Source of the DNA: an uncultured Mycoplasmatota bacterium
GTDB lineage: Bacteria; Bacillota_I; Bacilli_A; RF39; UBA660
Direction: 5' to 3'
NCBI GenBank assembly: GCA_937944975.1
Contig: CALEBF010000012.1
Location: forward strand, 128,820 to 192,819
Length of the DNA stretch: 64,000 nucleotides
Below the pieces are notes generated by a model. It ran no database searches, was not told the origin of the DNA, and saw only the letters and a list, made by a program, of their open reading frames with translations. This document shows, piece by piece, positions 34,796 through 43,569 of the stretch. How positions within the stretch are numbered: the first letter of the stretch is position 1; the number at the start of each line of letters is the position of its first letter. A program made the position numbers and the translations under genes.

Positions 34796-36437
34796 AAAAT
34801 AACCCGACGATTGTCCCGTCTTTTTTGATATCGATTTTCTCGTAATTTGGGTGTTTTGGTAACCCTGGCATCGTCATAATGTTTCCCATCAAAACAACGA
34901 TAAAACCTGCTCCACTATTCAAATTCACATCGCGCACCGTCATCGTATGCCCTTCTGGGAGCCCTAATTTTTTTGCATCATCCGAAAGAGAATATTGCGT
35001 CTTAGCGATGCATACAGGTAGACTCCCGTACCCCATTGCTTCATATTGTTTTAATTTTTCTAAAACACCTTGTTCATACTGAATGTCGGAAGCCCTATAA
35101 ATTTCATGACTCACCTTTTCAATTTTTTCCATAAGAGATACTTCGTCCTGATATAACAATTGAAATTTACTATCTTCTTTGCATGTGTCTAAAACAAGTT
35201 GCGCAAGTTCCAATGAACCAGCACTTCCTTTTGTATGTGCACTAGAATAAGCACACGGTACTCCAAGAGATTCACAATACATTTTTACATACTTTAATTC
35301 TTCTTCTGTATCACACTCAAATTGATTGATACATACGACAACATGATTTAAATATTTCTGCATGTTTTCAATATGCGCTTTTAGATTGACAATTCCATTT
35401 TTCAAAGAATCTAGATCTTCTATATCTAACGTTTCTTTCGTCGATCCTCCATTATATTTTAAACTACGAATCGTCGTATTCAAAACAATCACAGATGGTT
35501 TTAAATTTCCATATCTACATTTGATATCCAAAAACTTTTCCGCACCGAGATCCGATCCAAATCCTGCTTCTGTCACTACGTAATCTGCCAAAGACAGTCC
35601 CATCTTTGTCGCAATCAGTGAATTACATCCGTGTGCGATATTGGCAAATGGTCCTCCATGTAAAATGGCAGGATTCCCTTCTAGAGTCTGTACTAAATTA
35701 GGTTTGATCGCATCTTTTAAAAGTAACGTCATCGCCCCTTCGACGTGTAAATCTCTCACGTAAAGTGGCTTCCCTTCTAAATTATAGCCAATACAAATAC
35801 GTGCGATTCGTGCTTTTAAATCCTCTAAGTTTTCTGCTAGACACAGAATAGCCATCAATTCACTTGCAACTGTAATTACAAAGGAATCCTCTCTTTTGTC
35901 TTCCTTCGGTCCTACCGTAATATTTCTCAATGCACGATCGTTCATATCCATTGCTCTCGATACCATGATCCTATTTTTATCGATCTTAAGTCCGTTTCCT
36001 TGAAATATGTGATTATCGATTGCAGCACACAAAAGATTATTAGCGGATGTTAGTGCATGCATATCTCCAGTAAAATGCAGGTTGATATCTTCCATCGGAA
36101 CTACTTGAGCGTATCCCCCACCGGTTGCACCTCCTTTGATTCCGAAAACAGGTCCTAAAGATGGTTCTCTTAATACTGGTAGAGAACGACATCCCGATTT
36201 ACAAAGCGCATCGGAAAGTCCGATTGCCATCGTCGTCTTTCCCTCGCCATATGGAGTTGGATTGGTACTTGTCACAAGAATAAGTTTCCCCTGGTGATTT
36301 TCTCTCGGTGTCCCTGTAATCTTTGCCTTGTACTTTCCATAACATTCTAACATATTTTCTTCGAGTCCTAACTTTTTACCAATTTCTACAATAGGTAACA
36401 TTGTATGTCCCTGTGCGATTTCCAAATCTGTTTTCAT
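34794..36437 (-). CDS. fhs: Formate-tetrahydrofolate ligase
   Basis: 547 residues, standard length. TSTNPTPYGEGKTT (about 56-69) is the P-loop-like ATP site of the family, and GGAFANIAHG-like and EAGFGSDLGAEKF motifs are present (HGGPFANIAHGCNS, TEAGFGSDLGAEKF). It uses ATP to make 10-formyltetrahydrofolate from formate, giving one-carbon units for purines and formyl-Met-tRNA in many anaerobes. It stands alone, between two terminators, with an extended -10 (TGATATAAT) about 25 bases before the ATG. Confidence 0.97.
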   Translation of the reverse strand: MKTDLEIAQGHTMLPIVEIGKKLGLEENMLECYGKYKAKITGTPRENHQGKLILVTSTNPTPYGEGKTTMAIGLSDALCKSGCRSLPVLREPSLGPVFGIKGGATGGGYAQVVPMEDINLHFTGDMHALTSANNLLCAAIDNHIFQGNGLKIDKNRIMVSRAMDMNDRALRNITVGPKEDKREDSFVITVASELMAILCLAENLEDLKARIARICIGYNLEGKPLYVRDLHVEGAMTLLLKDAIKPNLVQTLEGNPAILHGGPFANIAHGCNSLIATKMGLSLADYVVTEAGFGSDLGAEKFLDIKCRYGNLKPSVIVLNTTIRSLKYNGGSTKETLDIEDLDSLKNGIVNLKAHIENMQKYLNHVVVCINQFECDTEEELKYVKMYCESLGVPCAYSSAHTKGSAGSLELAQLVLDTCKEDSKFQLLYQDEVSLMEKIEKVSHEIYRASDIQYEQGVLEKLKQYEAMGYGSLPVCIAKTQYSLSDDAKKLGLPEGHTMTVRDVNLNSGAGFIVVLMGNIMTMPGLPKHPNYEKIDIKKDGTIVGLF

Positions 36438-36472
36438 CGTATCACCTCTAATTCATTATATCATACCCCTAT

Positions 36473-36497
36473 AGAAAAAGAACATCGTAATGTTCTT
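36473..36497 (-). terminator. Terminator of the yqxD-repeat-protein operon
   Basis: Minus strand AAGAACAT-TACG-ATGTTCTT followed by TTTC, directly after the TAG of the gene at 36502. Confidence 0.85.
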
Positions 36498-36501
36498 CTA
36501 T

Positions 36502-39500
36502 CTACTTATTAAAAATACTAGATAATTGCTTTACAACTTTTTTTCCTTCAAATTTCGTTTCAAAATCTTCTTTTGATATATAATTTAAAACATACCTTAT
36601 CGTTTCAATTAAATAGGTACGCGCATCTTGTTCTGTACATCCACACAATTCAGCAATTTCTCGAGAACTCTTAATCGGTTTATTTGGAAATCCAAAGAAA
36701 AGATTTAAGATTTTCTCTTGTACAAAATTCAATTTCATTTCATCTGTTGTCAGTGCTTGCTGTACCATTAAACGTAATGCACGGAAATCTTTATCTTGCA
36801 ATTGTAATATGTTGTCCTCATTCACATTAGAAATTTTTTCGACAGATGCTAGGATTGCAGGATTCTTAGCTACTTTAGATTGTTTTAATATTAACTTAGC
36901 GCTCTGGATAAACTTTTCTACTTTCCACTCTTTGAAATGGACCTTTTCTGCTATCTCAGAAATTGTCATAGGGGCGACTGTAAAACCATAATAATAATTC
37001 ACACATATTGCTTCTAGTTTTCCTAATTCAAAACTAGCAAATGTAAATTTTGGAAGCAACGTTTGTCTTTCCCTTACCCACATCTTATCTTCTTTAAGAG
37101 ACTCAGATGCCTTTTTTTGAATAGAAATAACAGTTTGCTTTAATTCATTTTTAATAGACACGATAGATAACTCAGGATATTTTTCATGTATTTGTTCAAC
37201 AGAATGACGCGTGGTATCAATACCATAAAATTCGTACAATCTTTGATATTTAGGAAGATTTGGTATCGATTGCAACTGTGAAAGTAAAACCATAATTTCT
37301 TCTCTTGAAATCGAATGTAAAAAATCCATCGTCGTATCTTTTTTAGGCATACTTGCCTTTTTATGCAATTCTACTACTCTTGAAAAGTTTGGCAGTCCTT
37401 TTTTACTTTCTACTGCACGATCACAACGGAGTACATAATCTATCACAATACGGCACATTTCTGGCACGGATTCTGTCTTATTCTCCAACCACATTTCATA
37501 CGCTTTTTGATATTCTAATGGAATATATGGTTGATAGATATAATATAAATTTTCATACTCTACTTTCGTTTTTACTGACTCAAAATCTTCCATATCTTTT
37601 TGAATGTCTCGCTTACTACGAAATTGTCTTCTTTTCACCCATGCATCATAGTCATTCATACACCCTTTTAAATCTTTTAAAAGGCGACCTTTCATTCCGT
37701 AAATACTCTGTTGCGCAATATGCATTCGTTCTACCGTTTTGGTTATCAACTCTTCATACGTGTTTGAAGCAAAATAGATCTCTGCAAATTCACGTTCTCT
37801 TGGTGATAACAACATTTTGATCTTCTCATAAACAGGTCTTAGTTGTTCGCGCGTCTGAAAAAAGGATTCGGAATTGCGAGATTTCAGAGGTGCTTTTATC
37901 TTCTGCTTCTCCTTATTTTTCTTTTCCACCCACTCTTCATAATTATCACTACATTCTCTTAGTTCTTTTAACAGTTTACTTTTCATGACACGAGCACTCT
38001 GTGGAGCGATATTTAATTGTTGTTCTACATTGTTTAAAAATTCTTCCATAGATGTCGATGCAAAATAGATTTCTGCAAACTTTTGCCTTTTTATAGAAAA
38101 CATAGACTTTATCTTTTCGTAAGTTGGCCGCACCTCTTCCTTCACAGAAAGAAAATTTTCGAAAGCAAGAGATTTTTTCGCTTTCTGTTTATTACTTTGT
38201 TTTTTTACCCATGCTTGATAATCGGTTTGAAATTGATGCATTCCTACTCGGAAGTTCGTTTTCATATCCAAAATTTGTGATGGTGCTACATGATACTTGT
38301 CAACACACTTCTGTACAAACTCGTCATTTGTATCAGATGACAGGATTAAATCAATGAGTTCTAATTCTCGATCAGTTAAATACGGACGTCCCTTTTCATA
38401 AAATTCCCCTGTCCTTTTTTGAAATTTTTTCCATGGATTCGTTGCACTTCTCTTTTCTACCCAAGCCACATAATTTTCTTTACATTCTCTAACTTCTTTC
38501 AAAATTTTATACTTCATACGATAAGCACTTTGTAAACTAAGATTCATTTGCTCATGAACCTTTTTCATCAATTCTTCATTTGATGCAGACACCAAATAAA
38601 TATCTATAAATTCTCTTTCCTTAGATGTCAGAAGTGATTTCATCCCTACGTAATTTTCTCTTAGCGCTTCTCCCAATTCTATAAATTGTTCTTGCTTCTG
38701 ACTTTCTTCTTTCCTTTCAATTTCGATATTTACTCTCGCATCATCATACTGTGATTTATATAATTTTAATTTTTTTAAAAAGTTGGCCTTCAACGCATAT
38801 GCGCTTTGTTTTTGTATTCCCATTTGTGATGTTACCACATCTAACATTTCACTATTTGATTCTGATTGAAAATAAATTTGAGCGAACTCTCGTTCTTTTG
38901 GTGATAATAACAGTTGTACTTTTTCATAGGTCGGTTTCATCTCTTGTTGTATTTGCTTGAATTCTTTCTTTGCTTTCACCTTTCTCATTTGTTTCTTTTC
39001 CGTCCAAGCTTTATAGTCCGTATTACACTCTTTTAATTCTTTTAGGAATAGACTCTTCATGATAGCGACGCTTTGCGCCTGCACTCCCATTTGTTCCTGT
39101 ACGTTCTTTATCAACTCTTTATTTGAAGACGATGCAAAGTAGATTTGTGCGAAACATCGGTCTTTTTCGTTTAAAAAAGGTTGTGCCTTTTCATATATTA
39201 TTTTCGCTTCTTTTTGGACTTGTTCAAATTTTTGATTTCTCTTCGCATGTGTCGTTACATTCGATTCTCTTTGATGGGGCGCTTGTTTTTGACCTTGATC
39301 AACACCTGTTTTTACTTGCTCCACTTCTTCTTCTACAATTGCGATCGTTGCAAAAGTTCTTAATTGATTATGTATTTGATCTAATATAATTTGAATCGTA
39401 TCATCAGAGCAAAACGATTGCATATAACTCCGAAATTCTTTTTCGTTTCTTATTCTCAAATATAATTGTAAACAAGAAGAATATAACTCTACCTTCTTCA

Positions 39501-39561
39501 AAGTACTTGCAAAACGTATTTTCTTTCCATTTTCAAATTTAGATCTCATCTTATGCATCAC
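36502..39561 (-). CDS. Multi-HTH repeat protein with sigma region-4-like units (novel)
   Basis: 1019 residues, soluble, basic. Six repeats of 84-97 residues cover about 111-645. Each has a YEKxxxxLS helix, then LSPKEREFAxIYFxSxSN-EL, an MGIxxQSAYxMK segment, LLKELREC and a closing YxAWVEKK; the repeats begin near 111, 200, 293, 378, 467 and 566. The core resembles the helix-turn-helix of sigma-70 region 4. Two further such units lie at about 846-895 (YYYGFTVAPMTISEIAEKV) and 945-995 (EKILNLFFGFPNKPIKSS then REIAELCGC). No region 2 was found, so it is not a plain sigma factor. It overlaps yqxD by 11 bases. Function unknown; DNA or RNA polymerase binding is inferred. Confidence 0.75.
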   Translation of the reverse strand: MMHKMRSKFENGKKIRFASTLKKVELYSSCLQLYLRIRNEKEFRSYMQSFCSDDTIQIILDQIHNQLRTFATIAIVEEEVEQVKTGVDQGQKQAPHQRESNVTTHAKRNQKFEQVQKEAKIIYEKAQPFLNEKDRCFAQIYFASSSNKELIKNVQEQMGVQAQSVAIMKSLFLKELKECNTDYKAWTEKKQMRKVKAKKEFKQIQQEMKPTYEKVQLLLSPKEREFAQIYFQSESNSEMLDVVTSQMGIQKQSAYALKANFLKKLKLYKSQYDDARVNIEIERKEESQKQEQFIELGEALRENYVGMKSLLTSKEREFIDIYLVSASNEELMKKVHEQMNLSLQSAYRMKYKILKEVRECKENYVAWVEKRSATNPWKKFQKRTGEFYEKGRPYLTDRELELIDLILSSDTNDEFVQKCVDKYHVAPSQILDMKTNFRVGMHQFQTDYQAWVKKQSNKQKAKKSLAFENFLSVKEEVRPTYEKIKSMFSIKRQKFAEIYFASTSMEEFLNNVEQQLNIAPQSARVMKSKLLKELRECSDNYEEWVEKKNKEKQKIKAPLKSRNSESFFQTREQLRPVYEKIKMLLSPREREFAEIYFASNTYEELITKTVERMHIAQQSIYGMKGRLLKDLKGCMNDYDAWVKRRQFRSKRDIQKDMEDFESVKTKVEYENLYYIYQPYIPLEYQKAYEMWLENKTESVPEMCRIVIDYVLRCDRAVESKKGLPNFSRVVELHKKASMPKKDTTMDFLHSISREEIMVLLSQLQSIPNLPKYQRLYEFYGIDTTRHSVEQIHEKYPELSIVSIKNELKQTVISIQKKASESLKEDKMWVRERQTLLPKFTFASFELGKLEAICVNYYYGFTVAPMTISEIAEKVHFKEWKVEKFIQSAKLILKQSKVAKNPAILASVEKISNVNEDNILQLQDKDFRALRLMVQQALTTDEMKLNFVQEKILNLFFGFPNKPIKSSREIAELCGCTEQDARTYLIETIRYVLNYISKEDFETKFEGKKVVKQLSSIFNK

Positions 39562-39988
39562 TCTTTTCTATCAATCGCACTAATGTTTCTTTTAAATATA
39601 TCGTATCGCTCTTGGTTCTCTTTTTTATTCTTGCTGTTTTAATTCTTTGTCTACGTAATTTTATATTCCTGTGACGGTTATCTAATAACTCTAATATATT
39701 ATAGTTTGTATATTCAACTCCACTTGGATGAATGACATAAGCATTTTTCGATAAGGCTACGACTGCAACTCCGTAATCTTGCGTTATGACAATATCTTTT
39801 TGCTGTATTTCGTTTTCTAATTTTACATCTACACTTTGCATTCCCGTATCTACAATTACGACAATAGCATAATCACAATTTAGAATGTGAGATGTATCAA
39901 CGTAAACCTTCATTGGAACATGATATTTCTGTGCTACTCTTTCTATCACTTTGATATCTGGACATCCATCCCCATCCACTCGTATCAT
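39551..39988 (-). CDS. yqxD: YaiI/YqxD family protein (DUF188)
   Basis: 145 residues. It begins with MIRVDGDGCPDIKVIERVA, contains VITQDYGVAVVALSK, and ends with an arginine-rich segment (RHRNIKLRRQRIKTARIKKR), all marks of the YaiI/YqxD family, which has a PIN-like nuclease fold with conserved Asp residues. The biochemical role is not established. In Bacillus subtilis yqxD sits in front of dnaG and sigA; here the following gene is the sigma region-4-like repeat protein, joined by an 11-base overlap. It has its own consensus promoter. Confidence 0.88.
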   Translation of the reverse strand: MIRVDGDGCPDIKVIERVAQKYHVPMKVYVDTSHILNCDYAIVVIVDTGMQSVDVKLENEIQQKDIVITQDYGVAVVALSKNAYVIHPSGVEYTNYNILELLDNRHRNIKLRRQRIKTARIKKRTKSDTIYLKETLVRLIEKSDA

Positions 39989-40011
39989 AAGTATCTCCTT
40001 TTTTGCACTCT

Positions 40012-40040
40012 ATTATAACCCACACAATTTATGAAATCAA
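40012..40040 (-). promoter_or_regulatory. Promoter of yqxD and the repeat-protein gene
   Basis: Minus strand TTGATT, 17 bases, TATAAT; AAAAAAGGAGA lies before the yqxD start. Confidence 0.75.
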
Positions 40041-40049
40041 GTTTTTTCA

Positions 40050-40080
40050 CCAAAAGAAAAAGCGCGATATGCACTTTTTC
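40050..40080 (-). terminator. Terminator of the M23 peptidase gene
   Basis: Minus strand GAAAAAGTGC-ATATC-GCGCTTTTTC followed by TTTT, 20 bases after the stop codon at 40100. Confidence 0.85.
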
Positions 40081-40099
40081 CCAATACTTACATATAATA

Positions 40100-41032
40100 T
40101 TACTGATCACTAATTTCGTATAAAACACCACAATCAATTCGGAAGTTTACTCCATTCGCTTGAAGGGTTGCGACACCATTTGCAGCTCCAGCACTTGGAC
40201 CTTCTATTGCTAATACTGTGAAGATTGTATTACATTTCCAATAGTTACCTACATATAATACCGCATTAGGATCTTCACCACTTCCATCTGCGTTACATTT
40301 GATCAGCGGTCCACATGGAATATAGTCATATTGTCCACATGGTGCTCCATAACAAGTAGCATAACATCCTATTTTCCCGTTGACGTATTCTCCACTCGGT
40401 CCATACGCTTCATCGACACGGAATATTCCGTTAATTCTTACTTTACTTCCCACATGTAAAACTTGATCTGCTCCACTCGATACTGGTACATCACTCAAAT
40501 ACTTCCAATCTTCCGTTCCTAATGTATTTACAATTTCTGTATTATCCATAAAAAAAGCATTGTCAAAATCAATTTCGTCGTTCATCGTATAATGATCACC
40601 ATACGGATATTTATACCAATCAGAACTATCTTTTTGCCCAGTTGCTATTTCGATATGACAGTGAGACCCTGTTGCATTTCCTTTATCTCCTTTGTTTCCT
40701 AATTGAACACCTTGGGCAACTATTTGCCCAACATACGCATCAAACGAGTTATCGTGGGCTGTTACAAAAGTAACATAATCGATGTTTCCATTTGCCATAC
40801 GAACTCTCTCTAACGATTGCCACATTCCTTGTCCGTATTCAGGGACTGTCATAACACATTTTACATCACATGGTGCATAATATGGTTCGTGCGGATTTGT
40901 CTTATATCCGATATCTACCGCCATCGTTCCTGTGTGACTTCCTACACCTGCTCCTTGCGTAATTTTTACATACTCAAATGGACATAGCAAATCTTGAATA
41001 CCACCGCGTCTACTTGTTTGCTCTTTTTGCAT
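40100..41032 (-). CDS. Endolysin-like M23 peptidase without signal peptide
   Basis: 310 residues. The N-terminal two thirds is a LytM/M23 metallopeptidase: HTGTMAVD gives H33 and D40, and GSHCHIEI gives the HxH pair at 124-126, the standard zinc ligands. It cuts peptide bridges of peptidoglycan. The C-terminal part (about 190-310) is Gly- and Cys-rich (CYATCYGAPCGQYDYIPCG) and looks like an SH3-type wall-binding domain. There is no signal peptide, as in phage endolysins, but no holin or phage gene is close. The 5' leader holds a perfect-length GAACGTGAG/CTCATGTTC hairpin. Promoter not clear. Confidence 0.75.
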   Translation of the reverse strand: MQKEQTSRRGGIQDLLCPFEYVKITQGAGVGSHTGTMAVDIGYKTNPHEPYYAPCDVKCVMTVPEYGQGMWQSLERVRMANGNIDYVTFVTAHDNSFDAYVGQIVAQGVQLGNKGDKGNATGSHCHIEIATGQKDSSDWYKYPYGDHYTMNDEIDFDNAFFMDNTEIVNTLGTEDWKYLSDVPVSSGADQVLHVGSKVRINGIFRVDEAYGPSGEYVNGKIGCYATCYGAPCGQYDYIPCGPLIKCNADGSGEDPNAVLYVGNYWKCNTIFTVLAIEGPSAGAANGVATLQANGVNFRIDCGVLYEISDQ

Positions 41033-41049
41033 GCTATCTCTCCTTTCTA

Positions 41050-41081
41050 GAACATGAGTGCAATCCTTTTCTCACGTTCTA
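41050..41081 (-). promoter_or_regulatory. Leader hairpin before the M23 gene
   Basis: Minus strand GAACGTGAG and CTCATGTTC pair over nine bases (one G-U) around a 12-base loop, just before the AGAAAGGAGAG ribosome-binding site. It could be an operator or a translation-control hairpin; the regulator is not known. Confidence 0.4.
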
Positions 41082-41185
41082 ATCCATTCTATTTGCACGT
41101 ACAAAAAAAGAAACAACCATTATCACAAATAAAAAGAGATTATCTTTTGGACAACCCCTTTTATTGTATATCAATAATTTAAACT

Positions 41186-42052
41186 CTATTTCTCTTCTAA
41201 TAAATCAAAATATACATCATAACTATTTTTATGCTGCGATATAATAGCATCGATCATTTTTTCTTTCTCCTCTTCACCGAATCCTATGTAACTTTGATTT
41301 CCAATGATCGTATACGGAACTCCGGATACCTGATCGTTCATCTTTTGAGCGAAACTTTTTAATATTGTTTCGTTTTCTTCATCATACCAGACCTCAAAAG
41401 TATTTAAATTATAATATTTGCTATATTCTTTTTCAATCTCGTTAAAAAAGGTAAATTCTTCTTCGCAATGAGGACACCCATTTCCCCAGAAAAAATAAAT
41501 ATTTACTTTTTCTGAATTATATTCTACATCCTGTAAATCAATATTTTCTATTTCTTTCTGATTTTCCTCTTCTGTCGTTTCCGAGTTTACAGTTTGTGAA
41601 CCTTCTTCTATCGTTACATAATTTGTAACCCAATTATAAAGTGCATCTAAATTTTTATATTGATCTTTATCCTCTTCTTTGTCTGCTTCTAAAAAGTCAA
41701 CTACCTCTCCTTCGTGAAAAATGACAAACGATGGATAATATTGAATCTTTTCTAGATTACTTTCCTTCACTAATGAAAACGGCATTTGATAAATGGTTAA
41801 TTGATAAGTGCTTGAAAATTCTTTTACGATCTTTTCAAATGTATCAGATGTGACACAGAGAGGTTGATAGATAAACAGTAAAAAACTCTTTTTTTCTTCC
41901 AATTGTTTTTCATATGTTTTTAAATCTAATTCTATTATTTTGCTCGCTTCATAATATTCTTCATCTAACGAAAACTTCTGCTGTTGATCTATACATCCAA
42001 CTGTACATAGAGCAAAGAGAAAACAAAAACACATGAATACAGTTCGTCTCAT
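41186..42052 (-). CDS. Thioredoxin-like lipoprotein with CPHC site
   Basis: 288 residues. A lipoprotein signal ends in CTVGC (lipid-modified Cys at 20). The N-terminal half (about 40-155) reads like a thioredoxin fold without an active pair (FLLFIYQPLCVTSDTF; single Cys). The C-terminal half (about 175-285) has NIYFFWGNGCPHCEEEFTFF, a CPHC redox site, and the cis-Pro segment VSGVPYTIIG. It is thus an outer-face thiol oxidoreductase with one active and one degenerate domain. Its start overlaps the rhodanese lipoprotein gene by 4 bases. Confidence 0.8.
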   Translation of the reverse strand: MRRTVFMCFCFLFALCTVGCIDQQQKFSLDEEYYEASKIIELDLKTYEKQLEEKKSFLLFIYQPLCVTSDTFEKIVKEFSSTYQLTIYQMPFSLVKESNLEKIQYYPSFVIFHEGEVVDFLEADKEEDKDQYKNLDALYNWVTNYVTIEEGSQTVNSETTEEENQKEIENIDLQDVEYNSEKVNIYFFWGNGCPHCEEEFTFFNEIEKEYSKYYNLNTFEVWYDEENETILKSFAQKMNDQVSGVPYTIIGNQSYIGFGEEEKEKMIDAIISQHKNSYDVYFDLLEEK

Positions 42053-42726
42053 TTTTCTACCTCGTGTAATAAGTCAAAATCGATATCGTGATATGTTACC
42101 TTCCAAAAATCATAAGAAATAGATCCATCTTTATTTTCTTTTTTGACGGAAATATTGTGGTTTCCCTCGTAATACCAGTATCCTCCAACATTGTAAATTT
42201 TATCTTCATCCCATCCGAGTTCGATCAACATCGTCTTCATCATACCTGCGTAACCACCGCCACCACACATCAAAAAGATATTTTTATTCTTTGGAAAATA
42301 ATATTCTAAAATTTCTTTCGACTCTTCGTAGTTTGCCTGATATTTTCCATCTTCTGTCAGTGTGTACAATGTTTTTCCAGTATATGTTTCTCCCACTTCT
42401 TCTGGTAATCCTGTTACATTTACAACAAGTGGAAATGGAATCGCTTCAAATCCTTCCACAAATCCAGATAAATATGCATCTCCCCCAATCGCCTCGTAAT
42501 TACCTGGATCTTCTAACATTCTCATGTCACGATAGACACTATCGCTACGTCCAAGATATTGATCGATCGTCTCTTCATTTATGTTCTGATCAATTCCAAA
42601 TTGTTCTCCTCGAATTCCTTTCGTCACTTCTGGTTTTGGTAATTCTTTCAATGTATCATCTTTCGTACATCCACACATACCAAAACATATAGTGAGTAAC
42701 AATAATATTATAATTTTCTTTCTCAT
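42049..42726 (-). CDS. Rhodanese-like lipoprotein
   Basis: About 225 residues from the ATG at 42726, preferred because GGAGGGAG lies just before it; the frame also opens at 42741. A lipobox (GMCGC) follows the signal peptide, so it is attached to the outer face. The C-terminal half is a rhodanese fold: VVNVTGLPEE, then IFLMCGGGGYAGMMKTMLIELGW with the catalytic Cys at the start of the loop, and VGGYWYYEG. It may move sulfur or act as a thiol sensor. Overlap with the CPHC lipoprotein suggests a joint surface redox or sulfur relay. Regulated by a TATAAT box at about 42745. Confidence 0.75.
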   Translation of the reverse strand: MRKKIIILLLLTICFGMCGCTKDDTLKELPKPEVTKGIRGEQFGIDQNINEETIDQYLGRSDSVYRDMRMLEDPGNYEAIGGDAYLSGFVEGFEAIPFPLVVNVTGLPEEVGETYTGKTLYTLTEDGKYQANYEESKEILEYYFPKNKNIFLMCGGGGYAGMMKTMLIELGWDEDKIYNVGGYWYYEGNHNISVKKENKDGSISYDFWKVTYHDIDFDLLHEVEK

Positions 42727-42787
42727 ATTTTCTCCCTCCACCTTTATTATAATGAAAAGAGACTCATCTTCCTATAACGAAGTAGTT

Positions 42788-42812
42788 GAAAAAACTCAAC
42801 GTAAAGTTGAGT
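42788..42812 (-). terminator. Terminator of the XRE gene at 42812
   Basis: Minus strand ACTCAAC-TTTAC-GTTGAGT followed by TTTTTT. Confidence 0.85.
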
Positions 42813-43513
42813 TATTTAGAACAAGCTTGAAAAGAAAGTGGTACTTTATACATCGTCACTTTTCCGTTTTGATCTTCTGCAGAAATCGATAAAAACATAC
42901 TATTTTCCGAATATTCCTTACATATTTTCGCGTATTGATCTACGGTAAACGTAACAGTTTTCAAGAATTCCTCTAATGTAATAGGTGCATCTTTATCATA
43001 TTTGAAAGAATCGATTTTCATCTCTAATTTATCGTTTGTCTCATAGAGTGTGCATTCTATTTTTCTATATTGATTTTGATCTTCTCCACCACAATACTGA
43101 ATGTGGGCAATGTAGATGGATGACTTTTTTTCATTGTATGCGATATTACCTGATATGTTAAAATTATCACAATTACTAGATAACGTTTTAAATTTAAAAT
43201 CCGAACTATCTTTCTGAAACAAGATCACAGAAATCAAAATAACAAATAAGATTGCGATACCTACAAAGATTGCAATCCACTTTTTATTTTTCTTTGGTGC
43301 TTCATTCATTTTTCCATCGAACATTTCTTCTAAACTTACGTTAAAATCTTTACTCATTTCTTTCATCAATGATAAATCTGGTAAGTTTTTCCCATTCTCC
43401 CATTTACTCACTGCCTGATATGTCACATGGTACTTATCGGCTAGTTGTTTTTGTGTTAGATGGTGTTTTTTTCGAATTTCTTTTAAAAACTTTCCGAATT
43501 TTTCCTGATCCAT
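42812..43513 (-). CDS. XRE regulator with transmembrane helix and outer domain
   Basis: 233 residues. An N-terminal Cro/C1 helix-turn-helix (about 7-62) reads KHHLTQKQLADKYHV then AVSKWENGKNLPDL, followed by a short linker, one membrane helix (about 76-96, IAIFVGIAILFVILISVIL) and an outer domain of about 130 residues with two Cys residues. The design suggests a one-component sensor that binds DNA inside and senses outside. Outer domain unrecognised. It has its own promoter and terminator, and is one of three such proteins in the window. Confidence 0.8.
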   Translation of the reverse strand: MDQEKFGKFLKEIRKKHHLTQKQLADKYHVTYQAVSKWENGKNLPDLSLMKEMSKDFNVSLEEMFDGKMNEAPKKNKKWIAIFVGIAILFVILISVILFQKDSSDFKFKTLSSNCDNFNISGNIAYNEKKSSIYIAHIQYCGGEDQNQYRKIECTLYETNDKLEMKIDSFKYDKDAPITLEEFLKTVTFTVDQYAKICKEYSENSMFLSISAEDQNGKVTMYKVPLSFQACSK

Positions 43514-43540
43514 ATCACACTTCCTTACTTACTTTTCTAA

Positions 43541-43569
43541 ATTTTATCATATCCTTTTTCGATTTTCAA
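43541..43569 (-). promoter_or_regulatory. Promoter of the XRE gene at 42812
   Basis: Minus strand TTGAAA, 17 bases, TAAAAT. It overlaps the end of the upstream ABC-F gene. Confidence 0.7.

Noticed and set aside
37353..39389. Several plus-strand frames inside the repeat-protein gene
   Set aside because: They mirror the repeats of the minus-strand gene, lack ribosome-binding sites and have low-complexity, Phe/Leu-rich content.
36502..39561. CRISPR or DNA tandem repeat reading of the repeats at 36502-39561
   Set aside because: The repeats are conserved at protein level and diverged at DNA level; no regular spacer-repeat pattern occurs anywhere in the window.
40100..41032. Prophage around the M23 gene
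   Set aside because: No integrase, terminase, capsid, tail or holin gene lies within the window; neighbours are ordinary chromosomal genes.
41127..41150. Terminator after the gene at 41186
   Set aside because: AAAAGA/TCTTTT is only six A-T-rich pairs; too weak to call with confidence.
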